Shown here: one piece after another, positions 11,020 to 23,413 of the stretch
Layout of the letters: the number at the start of each line of letters is the position of its first letter
Position numbering within the stretch: position 1 is the stretch's first letter
Assembly: GCA_038501785.1 (NCBI GenBank)
Contig: JBAMJR010000042.1
Coordinates: forward strand, 717,501-781,500
Direction of reading: 5' to 3'
DNA from: Myoxocephalus aenaeus
Lineage: Eukaryota > Chordata > Actinopteri > Perciformes > Cottidae
DNA length: 64,000 nt
The notes under the pieces: generated by a model
Told to the model about the DNA's origin: nothing
The model's input: only the letters and a program-made list of their open reading frames with translations
The model's database searches: none
Made by a program: the position numbers and the translations under genes

Positions 11020-13200
11020 TAATATCTGATTACCAGAGTGTAGAAATAGCATTGTATGCTAACACTAGCATAACTTGCCCCATGTTTAGTGTTGCTGTTT
11101 GTAACTTGACACCACTCCTTCTTTAATCATGTATGTTTTCTGAGACAATGCCAACACTGTAGATGCGGAGCAAAGATTTCAAGCAGTAGAAAACAGTACT
11201 CTGACATTTCTTTGTGTGTGGGAACGTTGTGGGAGGTATTCAGAGAGGATTAGATTTGGTATTGTGGCAAGGTAGCACACTTTTGTTTGTATTTTACTTC
11301 GAGGAATATATTTTAAAGAAGCCAAACTTATCATATGTTCATTTTTGTCTGAACACAAGCAGTCATTGAAGCCCACAAGCTTCTGGTGCAGTTCAGACAG
11401 TTTTCAATAAATGGAGCCACAGAAACAGTCTGGTCGGTATCAAAGTATCAAAGTTCAATAACCAGCTCCTCCCATTTGTGATTACTTCCCCTTTAGAATG
11501 CCAAATTATCCACCTGTGCAGCTCCAAACCTGTGAAAAATATTTTAATTGCATCAAAGTGATGTTTAATGCCCTCCTGATAATAGCACTTGGGCCACGAG
11601 GTAAGGCTTTTATTCTGGCAGCCATATTGTTGCTCGTAACGTCCGTCGTCAACGCTGTCAGAAAGTTGTAACCAGACTCCAAATGTGAAATGATTTAGTG
11701 CGGGACTTTGTATATAGAAAAGCTATTGATCTACTGCACTCACCGAAGCCCTCCTTAAAAATTCACAGGGCCAATAAACACACATAAACCTCACCTGGCA
11801 AGCCTTTTGTGAGCGACACACGCAAAGCGGCTAATGGCTAATGATTTAGTGAATCTCGTAGTTATTTATGACTCTGAGCTTCGCTTATTAAAAGCTAGAC
11901 TTGGTAGTGAAAGGCGATAATAAATTAGCTGTCTGAGAGGCAGGCCTTCACACTGGAGTGCATACTGTACAGCATTAAAATGTGTCTGTGTGTCAACGAG
12001 TGTGTTATATACCTGGCAACCTGGGCAGCCCCGTGCTTTTAGAGCAAGCAAAGACCAAGTCTTCCAGTGGGTTTGCCGGAGGTATTGGCAATCTCTTCTG
12101 TGTTAACCCCAACTGGAAATAAATTCTGTCTTCCACTGTGAGGGAATAAATAGAAATATCAGAATTCACCACGGCGAATGAGCTCTTTTTATTGCTTGAG
12201 ATGATATCTCCCTCTATACACTGCATTCCCACTCGGTAAAATTCCATTAGGCTGCTAAAATGACTTGTCCTCGTGCTGCAAAAGGTGGCGTCCATTTGCC
12301 GATTCTATCATCGACCGGGCGCTAACCTCCGTTTCCCAAAGCACACATTTCCACTCGCTCTTGCGCGCACGCACACACATACACACCCACACACATGCTC
12401 AAGGCCATAATGATGTGCTATGTTCCCATGTTACAGGAGTTTCTTCAGATGACCAGATGGCTGTGGAGAAGCAGCCTAATGGTCCAAACACCCTGGTGTC
12501 CATTAAATACATAGGAACCAGCCATGGTCCGTATCAAAGTAATGACCGACAGATACCGCTGCTACTCCTGTTGCTGTCTGTAATTGGCGTCCTGGCTATA
12601 GCTAACACACATTCATGGCCATTCTTACCAAGCCCACACACACACATACACGCACACTAGGAGACACTGCAGGTCACCATTAACCCTCATCATTTAAGTA
12701 AATCATGTATGGGCTGGCTTTCCTTTTAATCCATTCTGGGGCAGCTGTACCATGAGACTCATAGCAGCCTAAACAATGGCCACTGTGGGGCTTTTAATCT
12801 AATGGCCTAATTGTCCTGATCTCATGATCTCTCGTATGTGCTGAGCTCAGCAGTGACCAACATGTCAATATGCAACTCATTACAAGCAGAGACAGTCGGA
12901 GGCCCCCGCTACTTTGACAGTACATTGGAGAGGGTAATTGTGTAGCTATAAACAACGTTGCCTTAAGGGTGTACGCAGTATTCTGGAGATAGCATCGTCG
13001 TCACGCAGCTTATGGGATCATATGCAGCATGTTAAAAGGAATTAACCTTTTTTCCTCTGTGACAACATAACACTGTGTATCAGTGTCTCCTCTTTTAGAG
13101 CCTTTCTCTCTACCCCCCCACTATCCTTTCACCATCTCCTTATCTCTCCCCCTCTATGACTCCTTTCTTATCTCTCTCCTTTACCGCCACATACTACGCC
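11020..13200. other. non-coding DNA; 11520-13080 candidate conserved non-coding block
   Basis: No coding exon is supported. From about 11520 to 13080 the DNA has few simple repeats and many AT-core words (GGCTAATGGCTAATGATTTA, CGATAATAAATTAGCTGTC, TTTTAATCTAATGGCC). This resembles enhancer-type sequence near developmental genes. It is compositional inference only. Confidence 0.25.
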
Positions 13201-13438
13201 AATTTTATTTAGTAAACCCTAGTTTACCTGAAATGTACACTTTATAATTTTATTTAGTAAACCCTTGTTTACCTGAAATGTGCACTTTATAATTTTATTT
13301 TGTAAACCCTTGTTTACCTGAAATGTGCACTTTATAATTTTATTTTGTAAACCCTTGTTTACCTGAAATGTGCACTTTATAATTTTATTTTGTAAACCCT
13401 TGTTTACCTGAAATGTGCACTTTATAATTTTATTTTGT
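13201..13438. repeat. 45-bp minisatellite, 5 full units plus a partial
   Basis: Units start at 13201, 13246, 13291, 13336 and 13381, each reading AATTTTATTTTGTAAACCCT.. and ending TGCACTTTAT. A partial sixth unit runs into CGCTCTGTTTAGC. The related element at 59.8 kb has only one unit, so this is an expansion within a transposon. Confidence 0.97.
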
Positions 13439-13534
13439 ACCGCTCTGTTTAGCAGTTGTTTTTCAATAAAATAAAACATTTGCATAAAGCAAGCCAATCC
13501 ACTTTTTCATGTTGATAAAATAAAATAAAAATAA

Positions 13535-13646
13535 AAAATATTTAATCGCGATTAATCGCATTTATGTCATAGTTAACTCGCGATTAATCGCAATTAATCG
13601 CGAGTTAACTATGACATAAATGCGATTAATCGCGATTAAATATTTT
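13535..13646. repeat. perfect 54-bp inverted repeat (hairpin) with a 4-nt loop
   Basis: The arms 13535-13588 and 13593-13646 are exact reverse complements, with the 4-base spacer CGCA. Each arm contains ATCGCGATTAATCGC and AGTTAACTCGCG words. The homologous place in the element at 59.9 kb has only the right arm. Confidence 0.97.
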
Positions 13647-13924
13647 AATCGTTTGACAGCACTAGTAACAACGTAAGTAAAAAATGCGGTGTAAAGTAAC
13701 AGCAGGGCGTAACAGAATAATGTAGCATAACAATGTAGCCAAACAACATAGTGTAGCCACCTAGCGTAACAAAGTAGCTCAACAATGTAGTTGAACAATG
13801 GAACTATAGAGCTTAGAAGACTATCCTATCTCAAGTTACTTGACTACAATATGTAGTCAAGGTCTAGTTTTGGTTTCACACACAACAGGAACAGTCTCCT
13901 GGGTAAGAAACCTCTCCATCCCTG

Positions 13925-13932
13925 TATATATA

Positions 13933-14014
<82 letters not shown>
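13925..14014. repeat. (TA)n microsatellite
   Basis: About 45 TA units with one TTTA interruption near the left end, followed by a short GA-rich stretch. Confidence 0.98.
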
Positions 14015-14017
<3 letters not shown>

Positions 14018-15133
14018 GAGCTCTGTATGAGAGAGAGAGGGAGCAGGGAGTGTGCTCTGATCCTTGCTATTTGAATAAAGTGTCGATACTAAAAATATGC
14101 TAAATCATATCGTTTATAACATACGGGCACCGCGCTACCTTTTTAGTATTGTGCAACATTACACCGGTCCGGTTGATCTGGGACCAGGTGTTTACCTGTA
14201 GTTTCTCAGCCAAAGTCTTCTCTCTAACGGGTGTTGGAGGAGAGATTATACCGAGTTAGCGTTTGGTTTTCTGTGAAGACCAGTGGCTCCTGCTCGTCGC
14301 TGTCATGTTGTCATCATGGGTGGCGCCTCGTCTGCCCGATGAGACAGAGACACTGTGGCGGTGCAGAGCCGGTTGAGGATCGGTGGAGTTTGACTGTGGG
14401 GCAATACGTGACCAGGCATTATCAGTCCACTTGACGTAGGGCGGCTTCAACAACAGGTTGACAAAACAAAACAAAAAGTTCAATTTATATTAACCTTAAT
14501 TATTATTATTTTTCCACATCTTGTTTTGTATGAAAAGACACAGAATGAATACTATAAGAGGCCATTGTGAGTTCATTATTTAAACAGCAGTTGAGTATGA
14601 ATGATTCTTACCAAAGCTTATTGATCCATAAAAGCGGTTGATCACTGTTACTGTGATCACTATAAGCTGTTTACTCTGTACTGCGTCACTTGCTCTGACC
14701 AAATGCAGAACTACAACAAGGTTGACGGTCAATGTATCCATGGTTTGCAGTAACGCACAATGCCAATATCTTTCCCTGACGACTACACTCCCTCTATTTA
14801 GTAGAAATCTTCACCCTCCTGGCTTAACGTTTCAAATAGGACGTCTGTTCAGGAGACCGGCAGGGTTGCCGTGGTCAGGGGCGTCGAACTCTTCTCCGAC
14901 GCCCCTGCCATCTGTGCACTCCCGACAGAGAGGGATCACGCTGCAGACACGCGGCGTTCACCTGAATATGAATGAAGCTCATTCAGAGGGAGTCTCACAC
15001 CATGTTGACGAGTCATGACTCATAACGAGGCCGATGGAGGAGAGAGCTAATGGCGGAGAGTGCTGGGCGTGCGTGCAAACACACAGTAGCTGGTGTCGAT
15101 TTTTGCGTGGCTTCATGCATATTCACTAATGCG

Positions 15134-15134
<1 letters not shown>
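14015..15134. other. non-coding stretch
   Basis: No exon supported. A 126-codon open frame at 14638-15018 has a hydrophobic start but no family resemblance and no splice context. Confidence 0.3.
14876..14907. repeat. 11-bp inverted repeat CAGGGGCGTCG / CGACGCCCCTG
   Basis: Arms at 14876-14886 and 14897-14907 with a 10-bp spacer. CAGGGGCG is a hAT-type terminus, so this could be two collapsed transposon ends. No 8-bp flanking duplication is visible. Confidence 0.6.

Positions 15135-15226
<92 letters not shown>
15135..15226. repeat. (CA)n microsatellite
   Basis: About 46 perfect CA units. Confidence 0.99.
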
Positions 15227-15227
<1 letters not shown>

Positions 15228-15350
15228 GGCACTCTATCTGTCGCAGTCACTGCGGGCCACTGCGGTAGGTTGGGCGTGGGCTAGGATTTCGGATTTAATT
15301 GTTTTACGGGAGAGTGACAGGAATGGAGAAAAAGGTGGCCCTCAACCCTC

Positions 15351-15416
15351 CACACACACACACACACACACACACACGCGCACACACACACACGCGCACA
15401 CACGCACGCACGCACA
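15351..15416. repeat. (CA)n/(CG)-interrupted microsatellite
   Basis: CA units interrupted by CGCG and CGCACG variants, ending CGCACA. Confidence 0.97.
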
Positions 15417-18149
15417 ATCCCTCCAGCCCAGCACAGAGACTCGGCGGTACTGAACGAGACAGTCTATTACAGAGACTGGGGAGGGCCCTGAGGTACACAT
15501 ATGGGAGGGAGATAACACATACTGGTGGCAGCGGAGGGCTGCACAAGCTCCCGGCAAGTGTACATGCGCAATGACGGGTGTTGATTCTCTGCGCGCGTAC
15601 ACTCAGTTTGCACTCAGAGGTGTTAATCCTGTGTTAATCAATGACTGCGTGTGTTTAGCCGTTGATGCTGGCAGAGGCGCGGATTCACGTGCACGCCTGT
15701 CTCTCGCTCTCTCCCTCTCTTCTACTATCCGTCTACCTCTCTCGCCCTCCCCCTGCCCACTCCATGTGAGCTTGGAGAGGAACAATAAGAGGAGTGTGGG
15801 AGTAGCAAGGTGAGACTCAGATATGGAATTAAGTACGTGTTATTACTACTGGGACAGCACTCGGAGGCTGTGGGCCACCGGCAGGCCGCGCTCACTGTTT
15901 TGGCTCGTGATGAAATATCATGTGTACACTGCCGTATTGCTTAAATATATATGTGTAAATAGATTATGGGAAAGTTAAGGAGGAGCTCTGAAGTTCTGCT
16001 TGTAACTCAGAAGAGAATACACATGTTTACTTGACTATGAATAGATTTTTTCCTCGACGGAATTGAAACGTGTGGTTGAATGAAATTCACTCTGGGTGCA
16101 AGATATTGAATGACTTACATTGATAGTCATTTAGGAGGTTTGATGTTTTTCCCCGAGATATATTGCTTTTTTTCTTTCTTTCCAATCCTCTTAGTAAAAG
16201 AGAGCTGTTTTGGGATCATTACCCCTCGACAGCATCTTTCATTACAACCTGACGAATGGGGAAAAAAACTGACTGGAGATCAGTGATTCTGCAGATAAGA
16301 CGTCCGATAAAAGGTTTGTTCCGGGCCACACACAACACGTGCGCCTCGATCGATTATCACATAATGATGGCCATAATGAGCCTTAATCAACATTCTCTTA
16401 ACATCCTCCAGCGCTAATGCATCCAGCCCCACCCACCATCGCTTGCAGCTGATCAATTACAGAGCCATTATGGGCAATGTCTTGCACAGCTCCGAACATG
16501 CAATGCAGTCCACTCGCTGGTCTCGACGGCGGCCGCAGCAAAATGAACTTAGCGAACAATCCGAGGATCAATCCCATCACTTAGCCAATTAGACAATAGG
16601 GAGACAGGCGGCCATTACCGTAAGAACCAATCGATAGCCGGAGCCAGGGGCCGAGGCGGGCCGTCTGGTCCCGCCGAGCCGCCAGGGGTTTGCGTGCAGC
16701 TAATGGAGGGGAAAGGGGGCGGTGCCGGACGGGCGTCTTTGATGGACGGCTTGGACAGGACGCTAGGCGTCAACACCCTCCAAACGCTGCCGAGAGCTGG
16801 GATGTTGTAAACATGACAGAGAGAGCGTTGTGGGGTTGGACAGACAGACCGGGATCAATGACCGAGAGTGCAGCCAAGTCACCAGTTGATTTTCCCCTCA
16901 ACACTTTGACAGTCCTCCTTTCACACTTTGGACACTTTAAGTGGCTGATTCAGAGCGGATCGACAAGTTGGGTGAAAATGTTATTGTGCGCCGCAAATGA
17001 CTTGATATTTCAGTTTTCTCGTTGAATATCAGAGGCTTTTGTTACTCCATTCCATCATAACACACATTATGACTTGTTTATCAGCGGTTCCATTAGTGTA
17101 AAACATTGACAGATGCAGAAATAAAGGGCCCAAACTTTATTAGCACTAACTCTTATTGAGACTTAAAACCTGTTGAGGCTGAAGTGCTAGTAATTACATA
17201 CATTCAAGATGATTTCAATGCAAATAAGCTGATTGGTGAGGCCCGTTGTACATGAATTGCTTGTTATTTCCTATAGATGATGGGGAAAACCACAGCACCT
17301 TTTGTGAGAGCTACATCCAAAGCAGCACTTACATGCAGACGGATCATAACATGTTATGATTTTTGTGCCAATTATAAATATGATTTGGGTGGCCAAGTTT
17401 GACAGAGTGTGTTCCAGTCTGGGCCAGGAGGTGTTGAAACTTGCGATATAAAATCACACAGTTTAATGATTCTACGAGTTTACCCTCTCCAGTTGTTGTT
17501 CTTATCACCATTAAATGCCATGTTTCATTTTTCTGATGTAAGACACGAGGCGGGAAAAAACTAACAGTGAAGACAAACCAAGAAAAAATGCACGGTGACA
17601 ATTAAAAAAAAAGTTTATTAATAGGGACTGTGAATGTTGCATTAACTTCTGCATTTATAGGCTATCAGTAAGAATGAGTGGTAAAGTCATATCAACTGCT
17701 ATCTAAATCTTGATGATTTATAAATATGATTGATTGCGTACGTGTTATCCAACATTTTAGCTGCTCTGCCTGCGTGTGCGGGAGAAGTAACAATTTTAAC
17801 AAATCTCTTAAAAGGTGTCCAGTGTAAAAAAACTGTACCTGTAAAGCCGAGTAGGTCTTTATTCACTGTTATAAAGCAAAACCAGCATGTGTATTCATTC
17901 AGCATACCTTCAGTAGCTAGCGTAGCAAAGAAGTGGTAACGCTACTTAATGATGTGCTAACATACTATGCTAATGTTAGCTCCACAGGTTTTTACATAGA
18001 AACTTAATGTTTTTGAAACGTGTATCTCCTTCCAACATCTCCAGGTCACAAGTTTCACTATTACTCAATGTTTAACCATGATGAGCTTCACATCCGCTAA
18101 ACCAGCCGCATTATTGTGGGACCCTGATCAATGCTGTGATTGGCCAGTG
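15417..18149. other. non-coding DNA, no supported exon
   Basis: No gene recognised. It contains the CpG-rich candidate regulatory block listed separately at 16240-16830. Confidence 0.3.
16240..16830. promoter_or_regulatory. candidate conserved non-coding regulatory block
   Basis: This repeat-free segment combines ATTA/TAAT words (CACATAATGATGGCCATAAT, GATCAATTACAGAGCC, CAGCGCTAATGC) with a GC- and CpG-rich right half (GGCGGCCGCAGC, GGCCGAGGCGGGCC). No promoter, splice site or ORF can be shown. The call is inference from composition. Confidence 0.25.
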
Positions 18150-18262
18150 TGCTTTCGGAGAAATCGTTGGTTCGTTTGTCTGTTTGTCAGCAGGATTACA
18201 GAAAAACTACTGGCTGATTTTCATGAAACTTGGGGTGTAGAATTTGGGGGGAGGAATTTGAG
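18150..18262 (+). repeat. dispersed repeat 'GTTTGTCAGCAGGATTACA'
   Basis: TCGTTTGTCTGTTTGTCAGC, AGGATTACAGAAAAACTAC and TTTTCATGAAACTTGGGGTG form a word series I recognise as a widespread animal interspersed repeat of uncertain class. Only a roughly 110-bp fragment is present. Confidence 0.55.
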
Positions 18263-19318
18263 ACCGCAATTTAGAATGTCAAGGCGATCAGACGCACCAA
18301 TTTCTGTGTGGCGATGAAATGGACATCATTATCGAATACTGTGTTGAAGAGCAGAGCTGCTTGTTGGGAGAGAGTTTCTCTCTTCCCACAGCAGTGTGAG
18401 CGTCTCTCTATGTCTCAGCCTCCATAGCCGCAGGGCAGGATGCCCTCGGGGGCCAGATATCCACTTGGAATTACTGTTGACACCGTCTCTCTCTCGCTCT
18501 CTGTGTCTCTCTCTGCCACTGTGTGACAACCATTCCACCCACTTTCATCCTTCACGTTCCAAAACAAGCAATCTACCTTTGGAGTGATTGGCAAAATACA
18601 GCTAAATACCAGGTGGGACCCCTCTTCTATCCAGATTATTATAATCATGTTACTGCACGGCCTATTTCTTATTTTCTGTGGTAGTCTTTCACAGCACCTG
18701 AACCAAATACTGCACTGGGAGTCCAGCGGGCTCAGTAAACAATGGTTACTGTACAATGCCCTCCATAATCCCATTTGCCTGCAATACAAATATCAAAATA
18801 CTGTGTGTGTGTGGGTGAGGGAAATGCATGCGCTAATGTCATGAATATCAAGCAATGCCGTTGCCGGTTGACTTCATCCAACTCCCGGTGCCGAATGGTA
18901 CAATGGTGGCTCTCAGAATTTTGTCAAGGTCAACGCGTCTGTCCCCAAACTGAATAAGATGTTGAGAGGAGCAGACGTTGCACTGGAGAGCTTAAAGGCG
19001 CTTTACAGTCTGCGCACTGTAAAGTGGATCAGGTGTATCTGAGCGACGTGGTCAATGGCCTTATTACTGAATGAGTAGCAAGCTGTGCTTCTTAATGTAT
19101 TCTTGGTGATCTTCCTGTGTAGCCGGTACGTGGGAACATGCATGTTGGAGGGGTTGAAACTCCTGAAGCCCGCTAACCGGCTAAAGGAGGTCGCAATAAC
19201 AGATAATTGACGCAGCAGAATCAGGAGGCAATCTCTGGTTCGGTCCTCTGGGAGTTGTTTCTGTATTACACTCTTTACCCTTTCACAGGGTTACAGATTT
19301 GGTCGTCTAGAAGTGTCT
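18263..19318. other. non-coding stretch
   Basis: No gene or repeat recognised except short CTCTCT-rich patches near 18480-18520. Confidence 0.3.
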
Positions 19319-19495
19319 TATTCAGCGTTCAGTTGTACTTAGCTCCACCCTCTCGTGTCACTTCTGGTTGCAAAAAAAACAAGATGGCGACGGCTATAAT
19401 GTTAAACTCGATGCTTCAAAACAGCAGTCCACAAACCAATGAGTGACATCACTGTGACTATGTCTACTTCTTCTATACATGTCTATGAACAGAAC
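19319..19495 (+). repeat. fish dispersed repeat with 'AACCAATGAGTGACATCACTGTGAC'-type core
   Basis: CACTTCTGGTTGCAAAAA, AAGATGGCGACGG, TCGATGCTTCAAAACAGC, CACAAACCAATGAGTGACAT and TGTCTACTTCTTCTATACA are the ordered words of a repeat common in percomorph genomes. This copy has a few substitutions. Its class is uncertain. Confidence 0.6.
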
Positions 19496-19601
19496 CAGAG
19501 ATATTCTTCTATTTATTCCATTCCATTTTTTTTCAAATCTTGTTTGTCAAAATCTGGTCCATACCAGTGACATAAGCTACTTTGGTGAGTTACTATAACG
19601 C

Positions 19602-19610
<9 letters not shown>

Positions 19611-19632
<22 letters not shown>

Positions 19633-19640
19633 GCACACAC
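19611..19640. repeat. (AC)n microsatellite
   Basis: Short AC array with one CG interruption. Confidence 0.95.
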
Positions 19641-19747
19641 GTGTAACAGATGTGTTTAGGGCATGGAAGAAGTCAACTCAAATAATGCTCTTTCCAGTAT
19701 TTATTTGCTCCTGCAGAAGACAACAAAACACATACATTGCCTTCTGG

Positions 19748-20890
19748 GCCCTATTTTTCGTACCTGGTTTACTGAGTTAGCGGGCTAATTGTCAGGATAA
19801 GATGACGTAGGTCAGGCTTATTCAGTTTCTCGAAGCAAGCTTAGATAAATCACCATAGCAACACAGCCAAAAATGTAAACCTGCTCCCGGGCAGGCTTAC
19901 TGAAATTCACTGGATAAGCTGGCCACTCCCACCGGACAAAAAAGGCAGCTCACTTCTGCCGTCAAGGAATCATTTATTTACGAGAGCTTCTCGAGCTGCG
20001 GACACTGATCACCACAGGAGCAGCTGATCGCCCGCTGCATGCCGCGCTGTTCTTAAGTTTATTTAGCGCTTAAGAAACTTATGGATGTGTTGAAAGCTCT
20101 CATAATTATATGACAGTGTTATTAGTAGACCATACATATCATTATTGTAGAACGTGATTAAGGTGGACTCATGATAAGAATACAGAGAATCACACACAAT
20201 TTATGTTCACTGCTTCAATTGATTGAATTTCTGATTATGAATAATACATATATACTGATCCGCCCATACACATATTCAAACTCCTAGTTATATAGAAATA
20301 TACACATACATGTATATACATATAGTACATGATTCATACGCGCATACACTACATATATCCTCATAAGTATATATTTATTCGTAAATATAATCTGATTGAT
20401 CTGGGTGATGAAGCACTTAAAATTTGCGGATACATTTTCCCAACACTGACATTTAACTTGTCTGATATATTTGCGGCGCTTATGTCTCAGCGGGGCGGAG
20501 TTAAGCTGCGTTCACGGCAACAATGTTACAAAAACGTTGGAATATTCACAACGCGTTTGCTGTGAATGATTAAGGTATTGACTTCCTCATATGTCTACAT
20601 GATCATCTCCTGCTTCTCATCGGAGAAATAAAAAGAGGTTCCTCTGAGTTTATTTGCCATTGTACTGTTAGAAGATCGTGGTGTCAGTGCTCGATTATTA
20701 TCCCTTCTGAAGAGGAACGGGCACGCGCATTTATCCAGAGGATTGACGTCTGGCTAGAATTAACGAGACCGTTTCAGCGCGGATCAGCCGTGAAGAAACC
20801 CAGATAGCCTGATGTCAATCATCTCGCTCATTTAAGCTGGAGATTAGGACATTTGCCTGACTTTGTTTAGCCAGGTACGAAAAATAGGGC
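19748..20890. mobile_element. GCCCTATTTTTCGTACCTGG-ended DNA transposon, copy 1
   Basis: The left end GCCCTATTTTTCGTACCTGG (19748-19767) has its exact inverse at 20871-20890. TCTGG (19743-19747) and CCTGG (20891-20895) flank it, consistent with a 5-bp target duplication with one mismatch. The interior matches copy 2 (42348-43746) almost base for base over long stretches, so both are young. A reading frame starting MIHTRIHYIYPHKYIF (from 20329) occurs in both copies, but the copies diverge in frame through a small indel, so it is probably not protein-coding. The superfamily is not assigned. Confidence 0.85.
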
Positions 20891-21296
20891 CCTGGTCTCT
20901 CTCTGCACATCAGCTTCCTAAACACGCGAAACATCATAATTTATATTATGATGTCCGGTCTACAGCCCGACCGGATGTAGACAATCCAAATGGCGCCAAA
21001 TGAAACAGCCACAAAACGTATATTTTAACCATCTAAACGACACAACAGCTGAACACCGTGATAGTAGTAGTGGTCATTACCGTGTGTAACAAACGGTTAC
21101 ATTTATAAAGAATATAACAAAATAGTGCGACATCATTTTCCCCACAACTCACCTTCAACAGTATTTAACTTTTCTGAAGCGGAAGCCTAGAAGGCGCAGA
21201 AGAGGTAAAAGGCAATTTCCGCAGGAAACAGATTTAACTTCGTCAAAATAAAATGCACACACACTTCAACACACAGTGTATTTCTAACTCTGTTAC

Positions 21297-21314
21297 ACGC
21301 ACACGCACGCACGC

Positions 21315-21391
<77 letters not shown>
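21297..21391. repeat. (CA)n microsatellite with CGCA-rich left edge
   Basis: Interrupted ACGC units to 21320, then about 35 pure AC units. Confidence 0.98.
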
Positions 21392-21394
<3 letters not shown>

Positions 21395-23413
21395 ATATAT
21401 ATCATTTACCAACATCGTGTTGGATGGATTTTACAGTGGGATGACTTCCTTGTATGTAAGAGCTATCTCAATGTGAGAGCTATCAAGACTGGCTAACACA
21501 TATCGTATCGCCACATGATCAAATAGAGACGTGACGTTTTACAACATCAATATATATTACCCTAAGAAAATAGTAATTCAGTTGAACAGTTTAAAAAAAA
21601 TGTTTATGTAATAATTTTTTCAGCGATCGCTCCTGACTTTACAAAAAGGATCTAATAAAACCCATGACAGAGACGGCTTTGCCTTTTTGAGGGTTTATCT
21701 ATCAAATAGCACTAATTGTAGTTTTCTTTGAGACGTGTTTCCAAGGTGTCAATCTGAATAAATTGCAAGTGCCCACTCTTTGTTCAGCGCATCGTGGGGA
21801 GGGCCTGCTTTCTCTACAAGCCCCACCGCCCCGGAGCCACTGCATTGCTGCACTGTCCATATTTACACCCCTGGCATCTGCATATCACCAGCAATGCAGG
21901 TGGACGGACAGTTCGGTCAGAGATATCGGGTTTAACTTGTTAATGACGGCTGGAGAGGACTGTTTGTACTCAGCCATGTATTATTTTACTAAACGCGTCA
22001 CTATTCTTGACTTCCATTATACTTCCCTGCTCCTCGACACTCACTTCACCTCTCTGTGTTTGGAGTAGACGACACCAACTCAGAGGAAGTTCAGGAGCCA
22101 CAGCATCCGAGTTAAAGCTCAAATCATGAAGACGGATCGGCGACGGTGGGCGCTCACAATGCTGCAGCTGATTACCTCTCCGCCGTGCCAGCCATCTCTC
22201 CCTTTTAAGCCCAGCACATCGCTCCTCCCTGTTCTCATCTCATTTACTGTGGAGGGGACTCGCAAGCCGGACGGAGGACGGTGGGGGAAACCGTCCATCA
22301 GTGGCTGGCCGAGCTGGGACACGGCCCATGAGGAGCGGCGCGAGGCCCCGCAAGTTATTACCCCTGCTACCCGGGCCCGTTTTGTCTTCATCAATTCTTA
22401 AACTCATAAGACTCCCTGCCTCTCTCCTTTTCCAAATTGTACCATCTATCAAGCCCACTGCTCCTCTGCCGTCTTCCTCTCTGTTCTCCTCTTGCTCTGT
22501 GGTGGTTTTCTATGTCATGCTTCTGCTCTCGCTGCAGAACGTGGCAGTGCGACTGCCACGTTTATCCCCAGTATGAAAGGATGGGCTGTTTTTTTTCTGC
22601 TGTGGTATCGACTACAGCACTCGTCCACATACTTCTTTCTTTCTCTCTTTCTCTCTTTCTTTCTTTCCTTAAAATCTCTCACTCCCTTCGCCCCCTCTCC
22701 ATCTTACTTTATCTTCCCCTCTCCACTTTATCATCCTCCGAGCCCTCCTCCCCGCCCTCATCCCTCTCTAGCCCCTGTCTTTCTTTTATCTCCTCCGTCT
22801 CGCTGCTGGTTTCTCATTGTGGCGGACCGGCTGGTCTTTCTTTCCTTCTCCCTCCTTCCCCTCTCTTTCTCTCCATCTCCCTAATTACGTTCAGAGACAA
22901 AGGCGTCTGATTCTGCCTCCTCCCACTCAGAGCTGTCAGGCCTGGTGTAGGAGAGAGTTAATTTCACACTTACTGCATGCTTTAATTAAAAAGGGGTGAG
23001 GTGTGTGGGGGGAGAAGGAAGAAAAAAAACAAGAAGGGATACATGCGCTCCGTCACACATCATACAAAGGGGTGGACTGTGTGCGTATGTATGTATGTAT
23101 GTGTGTGTGTGTTGTATGTGTGTGTGTGTTGTGGACACGCATCATGGCTTGTGCCTACATGTGTGCACAGAGCCAGGTCTGTGTGTGTGTTTTTTTCTTT
23201 CAAATCCCTTCAGCTGTGTAGGCGTGCAGCCCAACACGTGCAGAGTTCACCTCTTCCCTCCTCAGGTGGATGACACACGTACTGTCTCCTCTCCCTCAGA
23301 AGCAACAGGCTGTATTTTTAGCCGGGGGGGCTTTAATGAGGAATCAATAGGATTGTAATGCCTTGTTAAGGGGGCTACAGTCACGCACACACATGCACAT
23401 ATACACACCTTTG
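21392..23413. other. non-coding DNA with a pyrimidine-rich tract
   Basis: No exon is supported. About 22620-22890 is a strong CT-rich tract (CTTTCTTTCTCTCTTTCTC type) that produces long Ser/Leu/Pro-rich false frames. 23085-23200 carries short TGTA/TG repeats. Confidence 0.4.

Larger units (their letters stand above)
13201..13665. mobile_element. right-end fragment of a TGACAGCACTA-ended DNA transposon
   Basis: The right part matches the right end of the element at 58542-59992: one to several 45-bp units, TTGTTTTTCAATAAAATAAA, AAGCAAGCCAATCCA, the GCGATTAATCGCG block, and the terminus GTTTGACAGCACTA. No left terminus is found next to it, so the copy is truncated or rearranged. It carries two private expansions: a 45-bp minisatellite and a long hairpin. 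Confidence 0.75.

Noticed and set aside
13201..13438. CRISPR-like regular repeats
   Set aside because: Units are contiguous with no spacers and lie in a eukaryotic transposon; the 28-bp array at 42631 is rejected for the same reason.
14638..15018. 126-codon frame with a signal-peptide-like start
   Set aside because: The hydrophobic start alone is weak; no family similarity or splice signals support an exon.
20329..20565. Shared open frame in both GCCCTATTTTTCGTACCTGG elements
   Set aside because: AT-rich, no transposase motif, and the two copies end in different frames because of an indel, so coding selection is not supported.
22119..22910. Several overlapping frames of 90-157 codons on both strands
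   Set aside because: Composition-driven (CT-rich on one side), no recognisable family, and mutually exclusive frames.
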